NCBI GenBank assembly: GCA_965262255.1
Contig: OZ253505.1
Location: 1,736,001 to 1,800,000, forward strand
Length of the DNA stretch: 64,000 nucleotides
Direction: 5' to 3'
Origin: JANQQC01 sp965262255
GTDB lineage: Bacteria; Pseudomonadota; Alphaproteobacteria; Caulobacterales; Hyphomonadaceae
Below, one piece after another: positions 8,801 through 17,948 of the stretch. The notes under the pieces are model-generated. The model had not been told where the DNA came from and did not search any database. It was given only the letters and a program-made list of their open reading frames with translations. Position 1 is the stretch's first letter; the number at the start of each line of letters is the position of its first letter. Both the position numbers and the translations under genes were made by a program.

Positions 8801-9955
8801 AATCTCGTCCAAGAGGATCATAGATCAGAAGGTAACTCGCTAAACGGCGATTTGTTGAAAGCATTAATTAGTTCAATAACCTGCGATCGAATTTTTTTGT
8901 ATTCTCTGTTAGAAAATCTTCCACAAAGTAAGCATCTTGAAATCTTACTGATAAGTCCATTTGATGAGGATACGTGGGTCAAAGTTCGTGAGTTACCTCA
9001 AACGGACCAGTCTAAATATTGGAAGAGCGTCGATCCACTATCACCAAAGCTATCGGTAGACCAGTTAGGAACCGCTGTTACAAATCTTCTTAAAGCCAAC
9101 CGTCCTCATGTCGCATTAGGTATCAGTGAGGATGATATTGAAAATATCTCGTCTGAGCTGTTGTTTCAGATTCTCAATGACATCTACCAAATAGACCAAG
9201 GAAGCTGCGATAATTCGAAAGTTGATGATTGGCTGATTCAGCGTATCATAAAACTGTTAAGTCTGAGGAAAGATATGAGTGAGCATCTACTAGCATCATT
9301 AGAGTTGAAGTTCATTGAATTTTTAGACAACGAAGCAAGAAAACCTTTACATACTGAAATTTTGATAGAATCTGAACCAACCTATTTTGCGCAACTCATC
9401 GCCTATGCTTATGAACGAGTCAATGGCAATGTTGATTTCAAAACGGAAAGCGAGTCGAATATACGAAGGAGAGCAGTCAAGGCTCGTAAGATGTTAGATA
9501 GGCTAAAGCGAATCCCGGGTCGCGACGAGAATGGCACTATCAACGGCGAAAGGATGCTTCGCTGGATCAAAGAAGTTCGAAGACTCTGTCAGGCAAGATC
9601 TTTAGAGAATTTCTGCGACCGTACGATAGGTCGCATGTTTGCGAAGGCAATCCAATCCGATATTTCGAATTGGCCAACCGAACCAATTCTTGGAGTTCTA
9701 GAAGAAGTTTTAACCGAAGATATGTCTAAAGGCTTGGTCAGTTCCCTGTATTTGTATAGTTACAACAAGCCGGCATCGACATATGGCGGTGAACATGATC
9801 GAAAGGAGGCGCGATGGCATAGCGAAAAAGCTGGTTTTCTAAGAATTACACACCAAAAAGTTGCGATAATTCATGATCGCGTTGCCAAATATTTGGATGA
9901 AACAGCCGGCGATGAAGCCGAAAAAGCGGAGTTGGATGGAAGACTGAGGGCTTAG
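5891..9955 (+). CDS. HigA-type HTH fused to nuclease-like large protein
   Basis: About 1354 residues. Residues 1-65 are a HigA-antitoxin-type HTH (VIPEGLTVIQAAEILGVG then RPALSTFLNGKAALS). Residues about 95-265 resemble a PD-(D/E)XK-like nuclease module: RGWDG, CWEFST, then KAKKDYESRT, TTFVFVTPIGW and VRVYDSNDLVQWLEQ. The rest is a long alpha-helical region. Where STAND ATPases carry Walker A there is only PISISADSSLEALAFL, so nucleotide binding is doubtful. I preferred the ATG at 5891 over 5849: AGGAG lies just before it and it begins where HigA proteins begin. Probable autoregulated defence effector; assignment of the nuclease-like fold is moderate and the overall function is unknown. Confidence 0.7.
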   Translation: MRHPSIFIREHVIPEGLTVIQAAEILGVGRPALSTFLNGKAALSLDMALRLEKSFGANAQELLNMQIEYEKHRAANSSRERPPKSYVPPFLQPKAKDIEKWATSGIKARFRLAVFLRTLILSTGNGVTFSNFPGDDEAERRGWDGKLHATESTPWIPKGSSCWEFSTESAPLSKAKKDYESRTKSVDYEERQKTTFVFVTPIGWTGQNREKWLKECLSSKHWKDVRVYDSNDLVQWLEQSIPGQTWFANETDSESLGTRTLEAYWDEWTANWPEDRIPNLFQSPVDEYKKEISEKLYSKTKRPISISADSSLEALAFLHCLFKSGSELPSGSYDNVVVFTEKGTLKKVATKYSKFIAVIIDPEIEKELASFRNSIPAIVMHPKTAGGVKPDVELRPLRFNSFEKAFSEVGYNSSEIERLSRESGRSLTILRRRISKLPNVRTPEWAKNLETASDIIPFFFAGAWRTNNEADRLVMKILANVKDYEQVEGIFIKLRYINESPVRITETAKGLISKMDVLHAVAPYITESELTRFFTLARLILSGSDNRNQSNEQDVEVEKLSERVHEISKELRGNILDTLVLMAVYRESIFLVDIKPKLEAKQNRLVKDLLSDLTVFKRNSCSDDLRYYAEACPKLFIESIERDIASDYSVCRNESILDSSDFFDNPFMTGLMAALELLAWSTEQLPYVVDILAKLSSTENKQGVNEITFSSLNKILDNILPQTSASVTERRIILGRVISQNREVGWRLCMSVLDPYPRGVKDNLKPMYLDLGQGHDRRVSKSEACSVIDYCVESIEEVFVLDKDMINELLSIVQLHTGPTHSKVWEVIKQWCKNAGQSDRAWVKSKIPEIAFTRAALKNATNLGLDESHFSQAKELYEELKVTDTVLEHRWLFEKMWIERTTADESTYSYDQDHEENVKQRRILAINKIYQEQGINGITELLFSERSAWIVGRVIAGSEISKTEIVSLVKNLVQEDHRSEGNSLNGDLLKALISSITCDRIFLYSLLENLPQSKHLEILLISPFDEDTWVKVRELPQTDQSKYWKSVDPLSPKLSVDQLGTAVTNLLKANRPHVALGISEDDIENISSELLFQILNDIYQIDQGSCDNSKVDDWLIQRIIKLLSLRKDMSEHLLASLELKFIEFLDNEARKPLHTEILIESEPTYFAQLIAYAYERVNGNVDFKTESESNIRRRAVKARKMLDRLKRIPGRDENGTINGERMLRWIKEVRRLCQARSLENFCDRTIGRMFAKAIQSDISNWPTEPILGVLEEVLTEDMSKGLVSSLYLYSYNKPASTYGGEHDRKEARWHSEKAGFLRITHQKVAIIHDRVAKYLDETAGDEAEKAELDGRLRA

Positions 9956-10018
9956 GAGCGAAATTCTGAAGTTCCTATTTGGTTGCAGAGATGACAGCTG
10001 TATTTGTAGCTTGTTCCA

Positions 10019-10354
10019 TTGAAAGAGGCTATGAGGCAGACGACTGAATGTAGGTATGGAATAAAGACGTTAGCCTTTGGAGCCTATGTTGCGATGCTTA
10101 TTTCAGCGAAACTTAGTTATGAGAATATTGAAATGAAATTAGAGACGGAAATGTTAGGCACCAGAATGCTATTGGTTTCAGGTTTGCGACTCTTGCGCGA
10201 GACTACGCACCAAGAAAATCGACTGACGTTAAGAAAAGTTAGAAAAATTATGTGCATTCAATCAAGGTTTTGCGATCATTATCGGTTGGGACAGACTATA
10301 AATCGGGCGTTTGTCGCTAAACCTAAGAGAAAAAATTTAGGGGAATCTCTGTGA
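10019..10354 (+). CDS. Doubtful small ORF before the AbiGi-like gene
   Basis: A possible 111-residue protein from a TTG start, with no recognisable domain and a composition unlike a typical folded protein. Its only support is a 4-base overlap of its TGA with the GTG of the next gene, the pattern of coupled genes. It may be chance, or decayed coding sequence. The rest of 9956-10350 holds nothing else that I can identify. Confidence 0.2.
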   Translation: MKEAMRQTTECRYGIKTLAFGAYVAMLISAKLSYENIEMKLETEMLGTRMLLVSGLRLLRETTHQENRLTLRKVRKIMCIQSRFCDHYRLGQTINRAFVAKPKRKNLGESL

Positions 10355-11064
10355 CTGATTTACCTTTATTAGATTCCAATTCGTTTGTGGCAGGAGACAT
10401 GTCTCCGTTTGTTGTGCATTTCACCAAGGATGCTGGCTTGCACTCGGCTTATGAGGTATGTAAAATTATCTTAGATCAACAAGTCGTCAAAGCGAAGAAC
10501 GCCTTCGGTACGGGAAAAGAGTATGCACCTTGTCCAAAGTCTGTATGCTTTAGTGAAGCTAAACTGAAAGAACTTAAACGAATAAGCATGAAACGTAGCA
10601 AATTCGGGTACGGATATGGATTAGGATTTCACAAAGAGTTTATTGTTGCACAAGGCGGTGGCCCAATTCTGTACGCGTACAAAGATACGCCTCATTCTAA
10701 GGTTTTTAGAGAGTTGGTAGAAGCAGCAAAAAGTAATATCGATGATCCTATATGGAAGCTGGCACCATTTGTAGATCGGCCGGGTTGGTATCAACGTATC
10801 AACGGAGACCTAAAATATTTTTTTGAATGGGAAAGGGAATGGCGGCACGTCGGAGACCTGATTTTTCAAGAAACAGACCTATCTTTTGTTATCTTACCGG
10901 AAAACGAGCATGCGAACCTTCGATTATATTTGTCAGAAGTTTCGAGATGTGCAAATTTACCACGGTACCATTCTGTTCCATTCGTTTGCCTTGAATGGGA
11001 AGAGTCGAAAATTCAGGCGTCTCTGAAAGCTTATAAGGTGAATAGCTGGTACTGTTCGGTTTGA
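10351..11064 (+). CDS. AbiGi/DUF2971-like abortive-infection family protein
   Basis: 237 residues. The pattern VVHFTKDAG...KIILDQQVVKAK, SVCFSEAKLKEL, KFGYGYGLGFHKEF, GGGPILYAY and FFEWEREWRHVGDL...FVILP resembles AbiGi/DUF2971-type proteins, which begin with an H-[FY]-T strand, carry CFSE/CFT and a late E-REW motif, and are linked to phage abortive infection. The start is GTG with AGGGG upstream. It lies between two giant nuclease-type genes on the same strand, which fits a defence island. Family assignment is by motif order only; the biochemical activity is not known to me. Confidence 0.6.
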   Translation: MTDLPLLDSNSFVAGDMSPFVVHFTKDAGLHSAYEVCKIILDQQVVKAKNAFGTGKEYAPCPKSVCFSEAKLKELKRISMKRSKFGYGYGLGFHKEFIVAQGGGPILYAYKDTPHSKVFRELVEAAKSNIDDPIWKLAPFVDRPGWYQRINGDLKYFFEWEREWRHVGDLIFQETDLSFVILPENEHANLRLYLSEVSRCANLPRYHSVPFVCLEWEESKIQASLKAYKVNSWYCSV

Positions 11065-11344
11065 TTCTTAGCCGTCATTTTTACTCAATGTCTGCAACGA
11101 ACCGGTTACTTATGAGAAGAGTTTTTGAGGAATCGGGAGTTTGCTAGGTGTGGCAGGGGGCGATCAGGTGTTTCCTTTGATATAACAGTAGTGAATGACG
11201 CGAGAAGAGTTAGGTGAGCAGTTAAGGAAGTTTGCTGAGTATAAGATTCGCCAATGACTATTGAATGTAGATTTATCAGCATAGCGAAAATTGAATTTTG
11301 AAATAAGAATGCCATATTATGTGATCATTCTGTGGAGACAAAAA

Positions 11345-11557
11345 GTGAAACGATTATCAGTTGATTCGTCGAGTATTCGATCTGTCGGGTATAACTCGTC
11401 GTCAAAAACGTTAGAGGTTGAGTTTCTCAGCGGGTCAATCTACCGATATTATAGCTGTCCAGAGAGAGTCTACCAATCGTTGATGAGGTCATCTTCCTTG
11501 GGTAGGTATTTGAACGAACATGTCAAACCAATATACCTGTGTTCTAAAGTTAGCTGA
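11345..11557 (+). CDS. KTSC domain protein
   Basis: 70 residues from a GTG start (VKRLSVDSSSIRSVGY). It matches the KTSC domain: V-SS-I-S-VGY near the N terminus, TLEVEFLSGSIYRYYSCPE in the middle, and the terminal LGRYLNEHVKPIY. KTSC domains are short beta proteins often found alone or fused to phage and DNA-repair proteins; their activity is unresolved. It is separated from the upstream AbiGi-like gene by about 280 bases with no recognisable content. Confidence 0.75.
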   Translation: MKRLSVDSSSIRSVGYNSSSKTLEVEFLSGSIYRYYSCPERVYQSLMRSSSLGRYLNEHVKPIYLCSKVS

Positions 11558-11702
11558 TATGGGAGCATCTTTCTCTTTTAGGCGACCTTACGTTTCCGAT
11601 GGAACGAAACGCGCTTTTTGCGCCAGATGATCGGCTGAACTCTCTCTTAAAACATGTCCAACAGAATAAATATCGTACGCACGAGATCAGCGGGTCACGA
11701 AG

Positions 11703-11936
11703 TTAGGTGGATACGTCGTAATGATAGCTCGGTGGTTGAACTTCAGCTAATCCGTATGTAAAATAATGTTTCCTTGCGGCTCTCCATCCACGCATGAAAC
11801 TAGGTAAACGTAAATCAATGAGCTCGTTTTTTCCATTGTTGTCGAAAGTTTTCCATGCCTCTTGATCCATCCACGTTCCGTCAATCAGCTCCTTGATCGT
11901 TGGTCTCAATCCTTCCCATTGTTCCCAATTTTTCAA
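11703..11936 (-). CDS. Short hypothetical protein
   Basis: 77 residues from a TTG, rich in Trp and charged residues (ELIDGTWMDQEAWKTF, FMRGWRAARKHYF). No known domain recognised, no clear ribosome site, and no neighbour on the same strand. It could be the tail of a decayed larger gene. The remaining 11558-12289 holds no other gene. A GGGGA/TCCCC hairpin near 12214-12234 with a TTCGAAA loop resembles a tRNA T-arm only superficially. Confidence 0.35.
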   Translation of the reverse strand: MKNWEQWEGLRPTIKELIDGTWMDQEAWKTFDNNGKNELIDLRLPSFMRGWRAARKHYFTYGLAEVQPPSYHYDVST

Positions 11937-12289
11937 GACAACACTACGTTTTTGATGAAAAATGCGGGCTCAAGTTCAACAAGCTTAGTTTTCTAGTGCG
12001 TTGTTAAAAATGGTTCATCTACATTATGTTTCAAGTATACATCGTGCATCGTCATTGTTGGACTAGCAAGTTTTGTTTGGACTAGGTCTTACAAATTCAA
12101 TCTACAACACATGTTTGCAGGATAGTACACGCAAACTTGGTTATAATCTTCTGCTCTCCTAAATCTACGTTACAAGGATGCCTTAACGGAAGATGGTAGA
12201 CTTTGACGATCAGTTCCGGGGAGATTCGAAATCCCCATGAATCTATTTCCAAACCTCGGCTTCCAGACTAATCGTTACAGTACTTTCGC

Positions 12290-15200
12290 ATGTCCACTAC
12301 TGACCCAATAACTGACAAAGAGCCTACAGAACAGGCTACCTTCAGCAGAAGGAGCAGAGGTGGGGCATATGGAATCCGTGGATTCCACTACCAGCATGTA
12401 TACGGAATGTTGCTGGCCGTAAAAAGTTACTTTGAGTTATTTGAACTTGAAAAGATAGTTCCCGAAGGTAGCGACGACTACGAAGTTCATACGTCTCAAG
12501 GTATGATTCTGATAGATACAAAGACTAGCGACGAACAGGGTAACCCCCGGACAGTAAAAAAGGATGCCGAGTCTCTTAAAGAAATTTGGAATAAGGCTAC
12601 AAGAGATAGGATATCGGTGAACGAGTTCCAGTTGGTTCTGAATCGAGGTCACAAGAGTTACAATCTTTTGAATAGTAGAAAGGCCGTAAATCTAACTGAT
12701 CATAAAAACTTTCGTGACATTTTGGATGATGAAACTAAGTTTGACCAGTCATACATTATCGTCGAAGAAGATCCGTTTTCGCATGCAGTTAGATTAGTCT
12801 CCAAAAAACTGAATGTACTCAGCGCGATTGCCAATATTGTTTGCTCGCAAGTAACACATCGGATAATAGATGCCGCCATCTCTAACCGTCATCGTTCGCC
12901 AACACACGAAGCAAGTTTAAGTAAAGAAGAAATTAGAAAGGTGATCACAAACATCTTGCATGTATGCCAAAACGACAAAGTTGAAAAACTACTCAGGACT
13001 GGGCAACTCAGGGAATGTGACTATACTCCAGCCCCTGTTAATGCCAAGCTCTTTCTCAACGTGGATGTAAGACTAGGACATGTTACATCGGGCCAAGTTA
13101 TCCAACAGGATCTTGTCGTCGAAAGCCTACAAGATCAGCTAGAGTCGAGCAGAAGTTGTTTCATTGTCGGGCCATCTGGACTCGGCAAATCTGCACTAAT
13201 GTGGCAGGTTGTAGCCTCCACACGCCACAAGGTTTGTTGGTACGAGGTTTCTACAAAATCTGAGTTTGATGCTTCAGCATTAACTAAGTTTCTCCGAGCC
13301 GCTAGCCATAATCAGCAAATCGGCTTTGTTATAGATGATGTCGGATCTGGAAAATCCGGCGTTCTAGACCAGCTAATTCTTAACACACAGGGTAACGAAA
13401 ACGTCTGGATTCTAGGTTCAATTCGAGTAGAGGATCTGAGACTTTCGACCAACGTTAAAATGGTATCAACATTCCATTATCGTCCTGACATTAATCTAGC
13501 CGCAGCTATTTTTAAGAAACTAAATGAAAATGGACTAGCGAAGAACTCAAACTGGCGCGACGCTTGGAAGAGTTCCGATCCCCTGTTAATGGAATATATG
13601 TACTTGTTAACAAATGAAACTTCTCTTCGCGAAGTTGTTTTCGACCAAATACAGTCTAGGCTAGTTGGCGATGAAACTACCAGACGCAGGAGAGAGGACG
13701 AACTAGACGTATTGAGAACGGTTTTGCCTGTCGTATCGTTGGGTGGTCGAGTCGACTTTGCGACTCTGCGAGCAATGTTTCGTAACGAAAGTTCAAACTC
13801 GAAATTTGGTAGATTCCCTGCCATAGACCATAGAACCGAGATACAGAGCACTTCCGATTATAGGTTAGCGCGAGCATTGGCCGTACTAACAGACGAGTTA
13901 GTCTCTCGGGATAGAGACAACGATGAAGTTTTTGGACTGCACGACATACGAACCAAGGCCTCCATTGAAGCGTTGATAACTCTAGGATGTTTGAGTAGAA
14001 AGGATCTTGCAGAGACAGCGATAAAGTATGCGAACATCAACACAATTGAACATGTATCATTCCGAGTTATCTCTGAAGGACTCATGACGAAAGATGAAAT
14101 CGTGCAAACACCTAGTAGATTACAGATACGTAATGAGGACGTAATCGACTACTGGACAAAAATCGGAATTGGCATATACCGTGGTCTATTGCAAGAAGTG
14201 GTCAACGGCTGGTATAACAAAAAGTTTCTTAAATCTGACTTCCCACCGAGCTTGGCAACTGCAGTAGTTTTCTCTCCTCCGTTCAGTCAAGAGATCAGGA
14301 ACCAAGAGAGCGAAGCCGACGTCCTTCCTCAGGATATAAAAGACTCTGCGCAAATTTTAAGTTATCTGTTATTTGAGAAAATAGACTCAATCCTGCTTCC
14401 ACATCTGATTATTACGGGAATTTTAAACAGTTTCAGATTGCATGGTTCAAAACTCCACCCGAAACAAATAAATGAGGCCTTATCCGTCTTGGTAGGGATA
14501 AAACTTGACGAAAAATATCTCAAACAGTTGAAAAAATTGAAATTCAACTTTAGATCGTTCTGCATCTACGATGTCGCAGTCATTCTAGACACCGCTTTAG
14601 CAATTTCTCCAGAAGTTCAAGAAGCTTGGATCGAGTCTTATGAAAGATCATCAGTGGCAAGACCGCTGGTTTCACGACTTTCGGATGAGACGCTTTTCGC
14701 GTTGCCGATAATTGTTACCGAAGGTGATAATGGTTCGATGGTACAGGGTAATTTTGCTGATTGTATCTTATTGGCCAGTACACAACAAATCGAAAGTACC
14801 GATTCCGAAGTTGAGGAAAGTGACAAAGGTCGAAATCGCCACATTGGAAAGCTAACCGTCACATCCATAGATGGTCAAGATGTAAGTAACATCGCTATAC
14901 ATCGAAAAAACGCTAGAGATATTGATCTTACCGAAGTGATGAAAGTACACTGGGATCGGATAAAATCTTTAATACCGAATGTGAAACACTTCACCTCAAA
15001 CCTTATTGATATTAATGGAAACGCTTCTCAGTATCAGGAATCGTTTGAAATAGAAAATGATTCATCAACACTCGCTATGAAAAAGCATAGTGAAATAGTT
15101 GTAAGAGCCATTGAAAGAAATTACCACGCGAACGATTGGATGTCGTTTCTAGAACAAGAGGAAAAACTACTGAACAGGTTATTCGAGTTGTGCTTGGAAC

Positions 15201-16381
15201 ATCTTGACAGAATGACCCTCGGGATTAACTCCTACGACGATAAAATGAAGGAATTCCTTGAGCTAACTGAACGTGCTGAATCATTATTTCCTCCCGTGTC
15301 CAGATCAGACTCGAATGATGACCCTTTTAATTATTCGCCTCCCTTGAAAAGTGTAGTTAAAATGATCGGGTATCCGCTATTTCGGCGATTGTACTTTCTA
15401 CCGGCGACTTTTGAAGAGATTATGTCAGACTTGGCCACTTCACTTAGAGATTTACAAAGAGTTCGCGGGGAACCATGGGAGCTTAGCTCATTTAAGCCAG
15501 CGCAGCTACTCGATAGCATTGAAGAGTTTCTCAAGATAATAAGGAAAGTCGCACTGGAAGCCAATCGTACCGGATCGAACCCTCTAAAGCAACTTATTGA
15601 AATTTCCGGCGATTCACAAGATCGAGCATTTTCAATACTGACCCGGAAAGCTGTTAAAGATTTTAATTCCTATCTAGATGACCGACAACAAAATATCGAA
15701 AAAGCTTTGAATAGGTTGGTTCCACATGCCAAAGTAATAAGATCAGAATATGAACCAAACATCGAATTCCATACGAGGCATGTTATTCAACTTCCCATCA
15801 CTGAATTTTCTGAATGGACGAAGTGGTTCACAAATGCTAGTTCGATCGTAAAGAAGTTATCTGAAATTTTTGATCCTAAGGAAGATTTCAGTATCATTCC
15901 AGTTATAAATGACAAATACGGAGTTGCCTACCGATGGGAACGTCAGTTAGAAATTATGCGATTGAAGCGTATTGAAAAAACTGGAGAGATTTTTCTAGAA
16001 CGTAATCGATTTCTGCTTCCGAACAAAATCCCTTTCGAAAATAACGATTACGCACCGGCTGTTCCCAACCTAACTGTTTACGAAGATTTCATAAGACTTT
16101 GCAGTGTGAATAGCTTTATCTTTGGTAAGTCCCACGGATCACACTATCGAAGCAAAGAGTTTGACATCCGCAATTTCGCGGTAGCTAAACTAAGAAATAG
16201 TTATTCTGAGTTTCTACCTTTCGTAAAAAGCACAAACAACGAGGCTCTATTCAATCTTTGCAGGTCAATAGAGCATGAACTCAGCGGACGCAACATTATG
16301 AACAGATTTCTTGATGGAATTGATCATGTTCAGTTAGTTGCTGGATTCGCCGAGGTAATCTGGAAAAATTCAAGTACATGA
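12290..16381 (+). CDS. Cap4/DUF4297-like nuclease fused to STAND-type ATPase
   Basis: 1363 residues. The N terminus has the Cap4-like dsDNA nuclease signature: SRGGAYGIRGFHYQHVYGML, then PEGSDDYEVH and MILIDTKTS, the D...(D)xK active-site layout with Asp in place of the usual Glu/Gln. A P-loop follows at about residues 293-301 (GPSGLGKSA), and a Walker-B-like strand FVIDDVGSG at about 345-353. The remaining 1000 residues are helical, as in sensor regions of STAND/Avs-type proteins that recognise phage components and then switch on the nuclease. The ATG has no strong ribosome site. Most likely an anti-phage sensor-effector; the trigger is unknown. Confidence 0.75.
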   Translation: MSTTDPITDKEPTEQATFSRRSRGGAYGIRGFHYQHVYGMLLAVKSYFELFELEKIVPEGSDDYEVHTSQGMILIDTKTSDEQGNPRTVKKDAESLKEIWNKATRDRISVNEFQLVLNRGHKSYNLLNSRKAVNLTDHKNFRDILDDETKFDQSYIIVEEDPFSHAVRLVSKKLNVLSAIANIVCSQVTHRIIDAAISNRHRSPTHEASLSKEEIRKVITNILHVCQNDKVEKLLRTGQLRECDYTPAPVNAKLFLNVDVRLGHVTSGQVIQQDLVVESLQDQLESSRSCFIVGPSGLGKSALMWQVVASTRHKVCWYEVSTKSEFDASALTKFLRAASHNQQIGFVIDDVGSGKSGVLDQLILNTQGNENVWILGSIRVEDLRLSTNVKMVSTFHYRPDINLAAAIFKKLNENGLAKNSNWRDAWKSSDPLLMEYMYLLTNETSLREVVFDQIQSRLVGDETTRRRREDELDVLRTVLPVVSLGGRVDFATLRAMFRNESSNSKFGRFPAIDHRTEIQSTSDYRLARALAVLTDELVSRDRDNDEVFGLHDIRTKASIEALITLGCLSRKDLAETAIKYANINTIEHVSFRVISEGLMTKDEIVQTPSRLQIRNEDVIDYWTKIGIGIYRGLLQEVVNGWYNKKFLKSDFPPSLATAVVFSPPFSQEIRNQESEADVLPQDIKDSAQILSYLLFEKIDSILLPHLIITGILNSFRLHGSKLHPKQINEALSVLVGIKLDEKYLKQLKKLKFNFRSFCIYDVAVILDTALAISPEVQEAWIESYERSSVARPLVSRLSDETLFALPIIVTEGDNGSMVQGNFADCILLASTQQIESTDSEVEESDKGRNRHIGKLTVTSIDGQDVSNIAIHRKNARDIDLTEVMKVHWDRIKSLIPNVKHFTSNLIDINGNASQYQESFEIENDSSTLAMKKHSEIVVRAIERNYHANDWMSFLEQEEKLLNRLFELCLEHLDRMTLGINSYDDKMKEFLELTERAESLFPPVSRSDSNDDPFNYSPPLKSVVKMIGYPLFRRLYFLPATFEEIMSDLATSLRDLQRVRGEPWELSSFKPAQLLDSIEEFLKIIRKVALEANRTGSNPLKQLIEISGDSQDRAFSILTRKAVKDFNSYLDDRQQNIEKALNRLVPHAKVIRSEYEPNIEFHTRHVIQLPITEFSEWTKWFTNASSIVKKLSEIFDPKEDFSIIPVINDKYGVAYRWERQLEIMRLKRIEKTGEIFLERNRFLLPNKIPFENNDYAPAVPNLTVYEDFIRLCSVNSFIFGKSHGSHYRSKEFDIRNFAVAKLRNSYSEFLPFVKSTNNEALFNLCRSIEHELSGRNIMNRFLDGIDHVQLVAGFAEVIWKNSST

Positions 16382-16419
16382 CCCAAATTAGAGGCGTAGC
16401 TTTCTATCTTATGTGAACG

Positions 16420-16602
16420 ACGATCTCCGCCCATTACTTTGGGAGCAACACTTTTTGATTCCTTGCACTGTTTGACATATCGTTGGAGGCTTTTTTCTTA
16501 TACTCCATATCGCTTTGCTACGTCCCGTCGAGGAACACCGGATAAAACTTCCTTAACTATTTGCTAACGAAGTTCTTCTTTAATTGGGGTAGCTTTGCTC
16601 AT
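16420..16602 (-). pseudogene. IS3-family OrfA remnant with two in-frame stops
   Basis: Reading leftward from an ATG at 16602: MSKATPIKEELR, stop, QIVKEVLSGVPRRDVAKRYG, one residue, stop, EKSLQRYVKQCK and so on. This is the HTH N terminus of an IS3-type OrfA, broken by two nonsense changes and with no OrfB. 16603-16862 shows nothing that I recognise. Confidence 0.7.
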
Positions 16603-16862
16603 TTCCTAAAGAGTAAACGAACAAACTCTAACTCTTTTCTCTTAGCGCATTGCTTTTTTTCTAATTTCCCATTCGGTAAAAACATGACAACTTGATACTA
16701 AATTGCTATAATCCTTGATGCTCGTTTCGAGAAAATGCCCCTTAACGGCGTTTTTCAGGATTTCGCAGTCCTTTATGCTATCGGCATTAATCGGCAGGGC
16801 CGACGCTCCGTTTTCGGCTTGTCAGTGGCTTAATCAGAGGCAGAGACCCACTTGGGGAGAGT

Positions 16863-17948
16863 CTATAAATTTCCTTCGACAACTGCAGTCATAAATTTTT
16901 TCTTTACTTTAACTAACTTTGAACTTTTTATATTATAATTACAGAATTTAGACACTTTCGTTTTACGTGACGACTTCCTATTTGTTCGGTAGGCAAGAAA
17001 ATCAACGTTTTGTGAATTTCGACTTTCAACACTGTATGAGTAAATGTTATTTTTGAGATTTCCAACAAAATTGTTATCAGTAGTCAACTCCCAATACCCT
17101 TTAAAATTAAGTTTTTCTAAATCTCGTCTCATTTCAAGAGCTGTGTTGTAGCGGTCAGAAGAGTTTACTTGAACTGCTTTTTTTACGATACGTCTAAGGG
17201 AGTTCGGTATAAAAAGTTTCCAATCATTGTCGTTAATAATTTTTCCAGAGATCACCAGCTCCTTATATTCGTTCGGCTTATATTTGTTAAAAAGTTCACT
17301 TATAAGATTCACACCATTTATTAGTCTAAACAATGTAAGACCTACTTGATAAATATCAGTTTTAGTATTAACTAAACCTAAGTTGTATGATTCCGGCGAC
17401 ATATGAGGGTGATAATTGTACCTAGACTGAATATACTCATTTTCCGTTACTCTGGCTGAAATACCATAATCAGATAACAGACATTCCTCGTTGTCTCCAA
17501 TCATAATGTTGTTAGGTTTGATATCATTGTGCAGTACGCCTTCCTGATGCAGATAATCTAACCCACGTAGTATTTCGATAATTGATTTAATCGCTGAATT
17601 CAGTTTTACATATTTCAAACAATTGACGTTTTTCGTAATACATCCATTTTTCTGGTAGTCCATTGCAAGTAAAACAACTTCCGAGTCATTGAAAATTACA
17701 ACGTCGGCGTAATGGACGCGAACTAAATTTTCGTGATTCATTCGATTTCCAACGACAGCTTCTTTTAGCTTGTCTGTAATTGACGAATTGGAGGGATTTA
17801 GAATCTTTAGAGCAATGTCTTTTTTTACTGAATGATCTGTTGCCAACCAAACTTGTGAGAATTCTCCTCTTCCTATGAGTTTTTGAAGAGAGTACTTATA
17901 AATCTGTTGACCGGGTTCAAAATTGATTTTATCCATAGTTAGTTCCAA
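16863..17948 (-). CDS. Serine/threonine protein kinase
   Basis: 361 residues, an Hanks-type kinase. Glycine loop IGRGEFSQVW (25-34), catalytic Lys48 in IALKIL, catalytic loop LHNDIKPNN (139-147, Asp142, Lys144, Asn147) and the metal Asp in SDYG (159-162). HND replaces HRD, so it is a non-RD kinase; DYG replaces DFG. No membrane segment follows; the C-terminal 40 residues are strongly basic. Its start overlaps the end of the upstream RNase H-fold gene by 20 bases (a second ATG at 17936 is possible), indicating coupling. Kinases in such islands act as infection-triggered toxins or signal relays; here that is inferred. Confidence 0.9.
   Translation of the reverse strand: MELTMDKINFEPGQQIYKYSLQKLIGRGEFSQVWLATDHSVKKDIALKILNPSNSSITDKLKEAVVGNRMNHENLVRVHYADVVIFNDSEVVLLAMDYQKNGCITKNVNCLKYVKLNSAIKSIIEILRGLDYLHQEGVLHNDIKPNNIMIGDNEECLLSDYGISARVTENEYIQSRYNYHPHMSPESYNLGLVNTKTDIYQVGLTLFRLINGVNLISELFNKYKPNEYKELVISGKIINDNDWKLFIPNSLRRIVKKAVQVNSSDRYNTALEMRRDLEKLNFKGYWELTTDNNFVGNLKNNIYSYSVESRNSQNVDFLAYRTNRKSSRKTKVSKFCNYNIKSSKLVKVKKKFMTAVVEGNL

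Noticed and set aside
12205..12245. tRNA-like T-arm (GGGGA, TTCGAAA, TCCCC)
   Set aside because: The loop is too long and no acceptor, D or anticodon arm can be formed around it.
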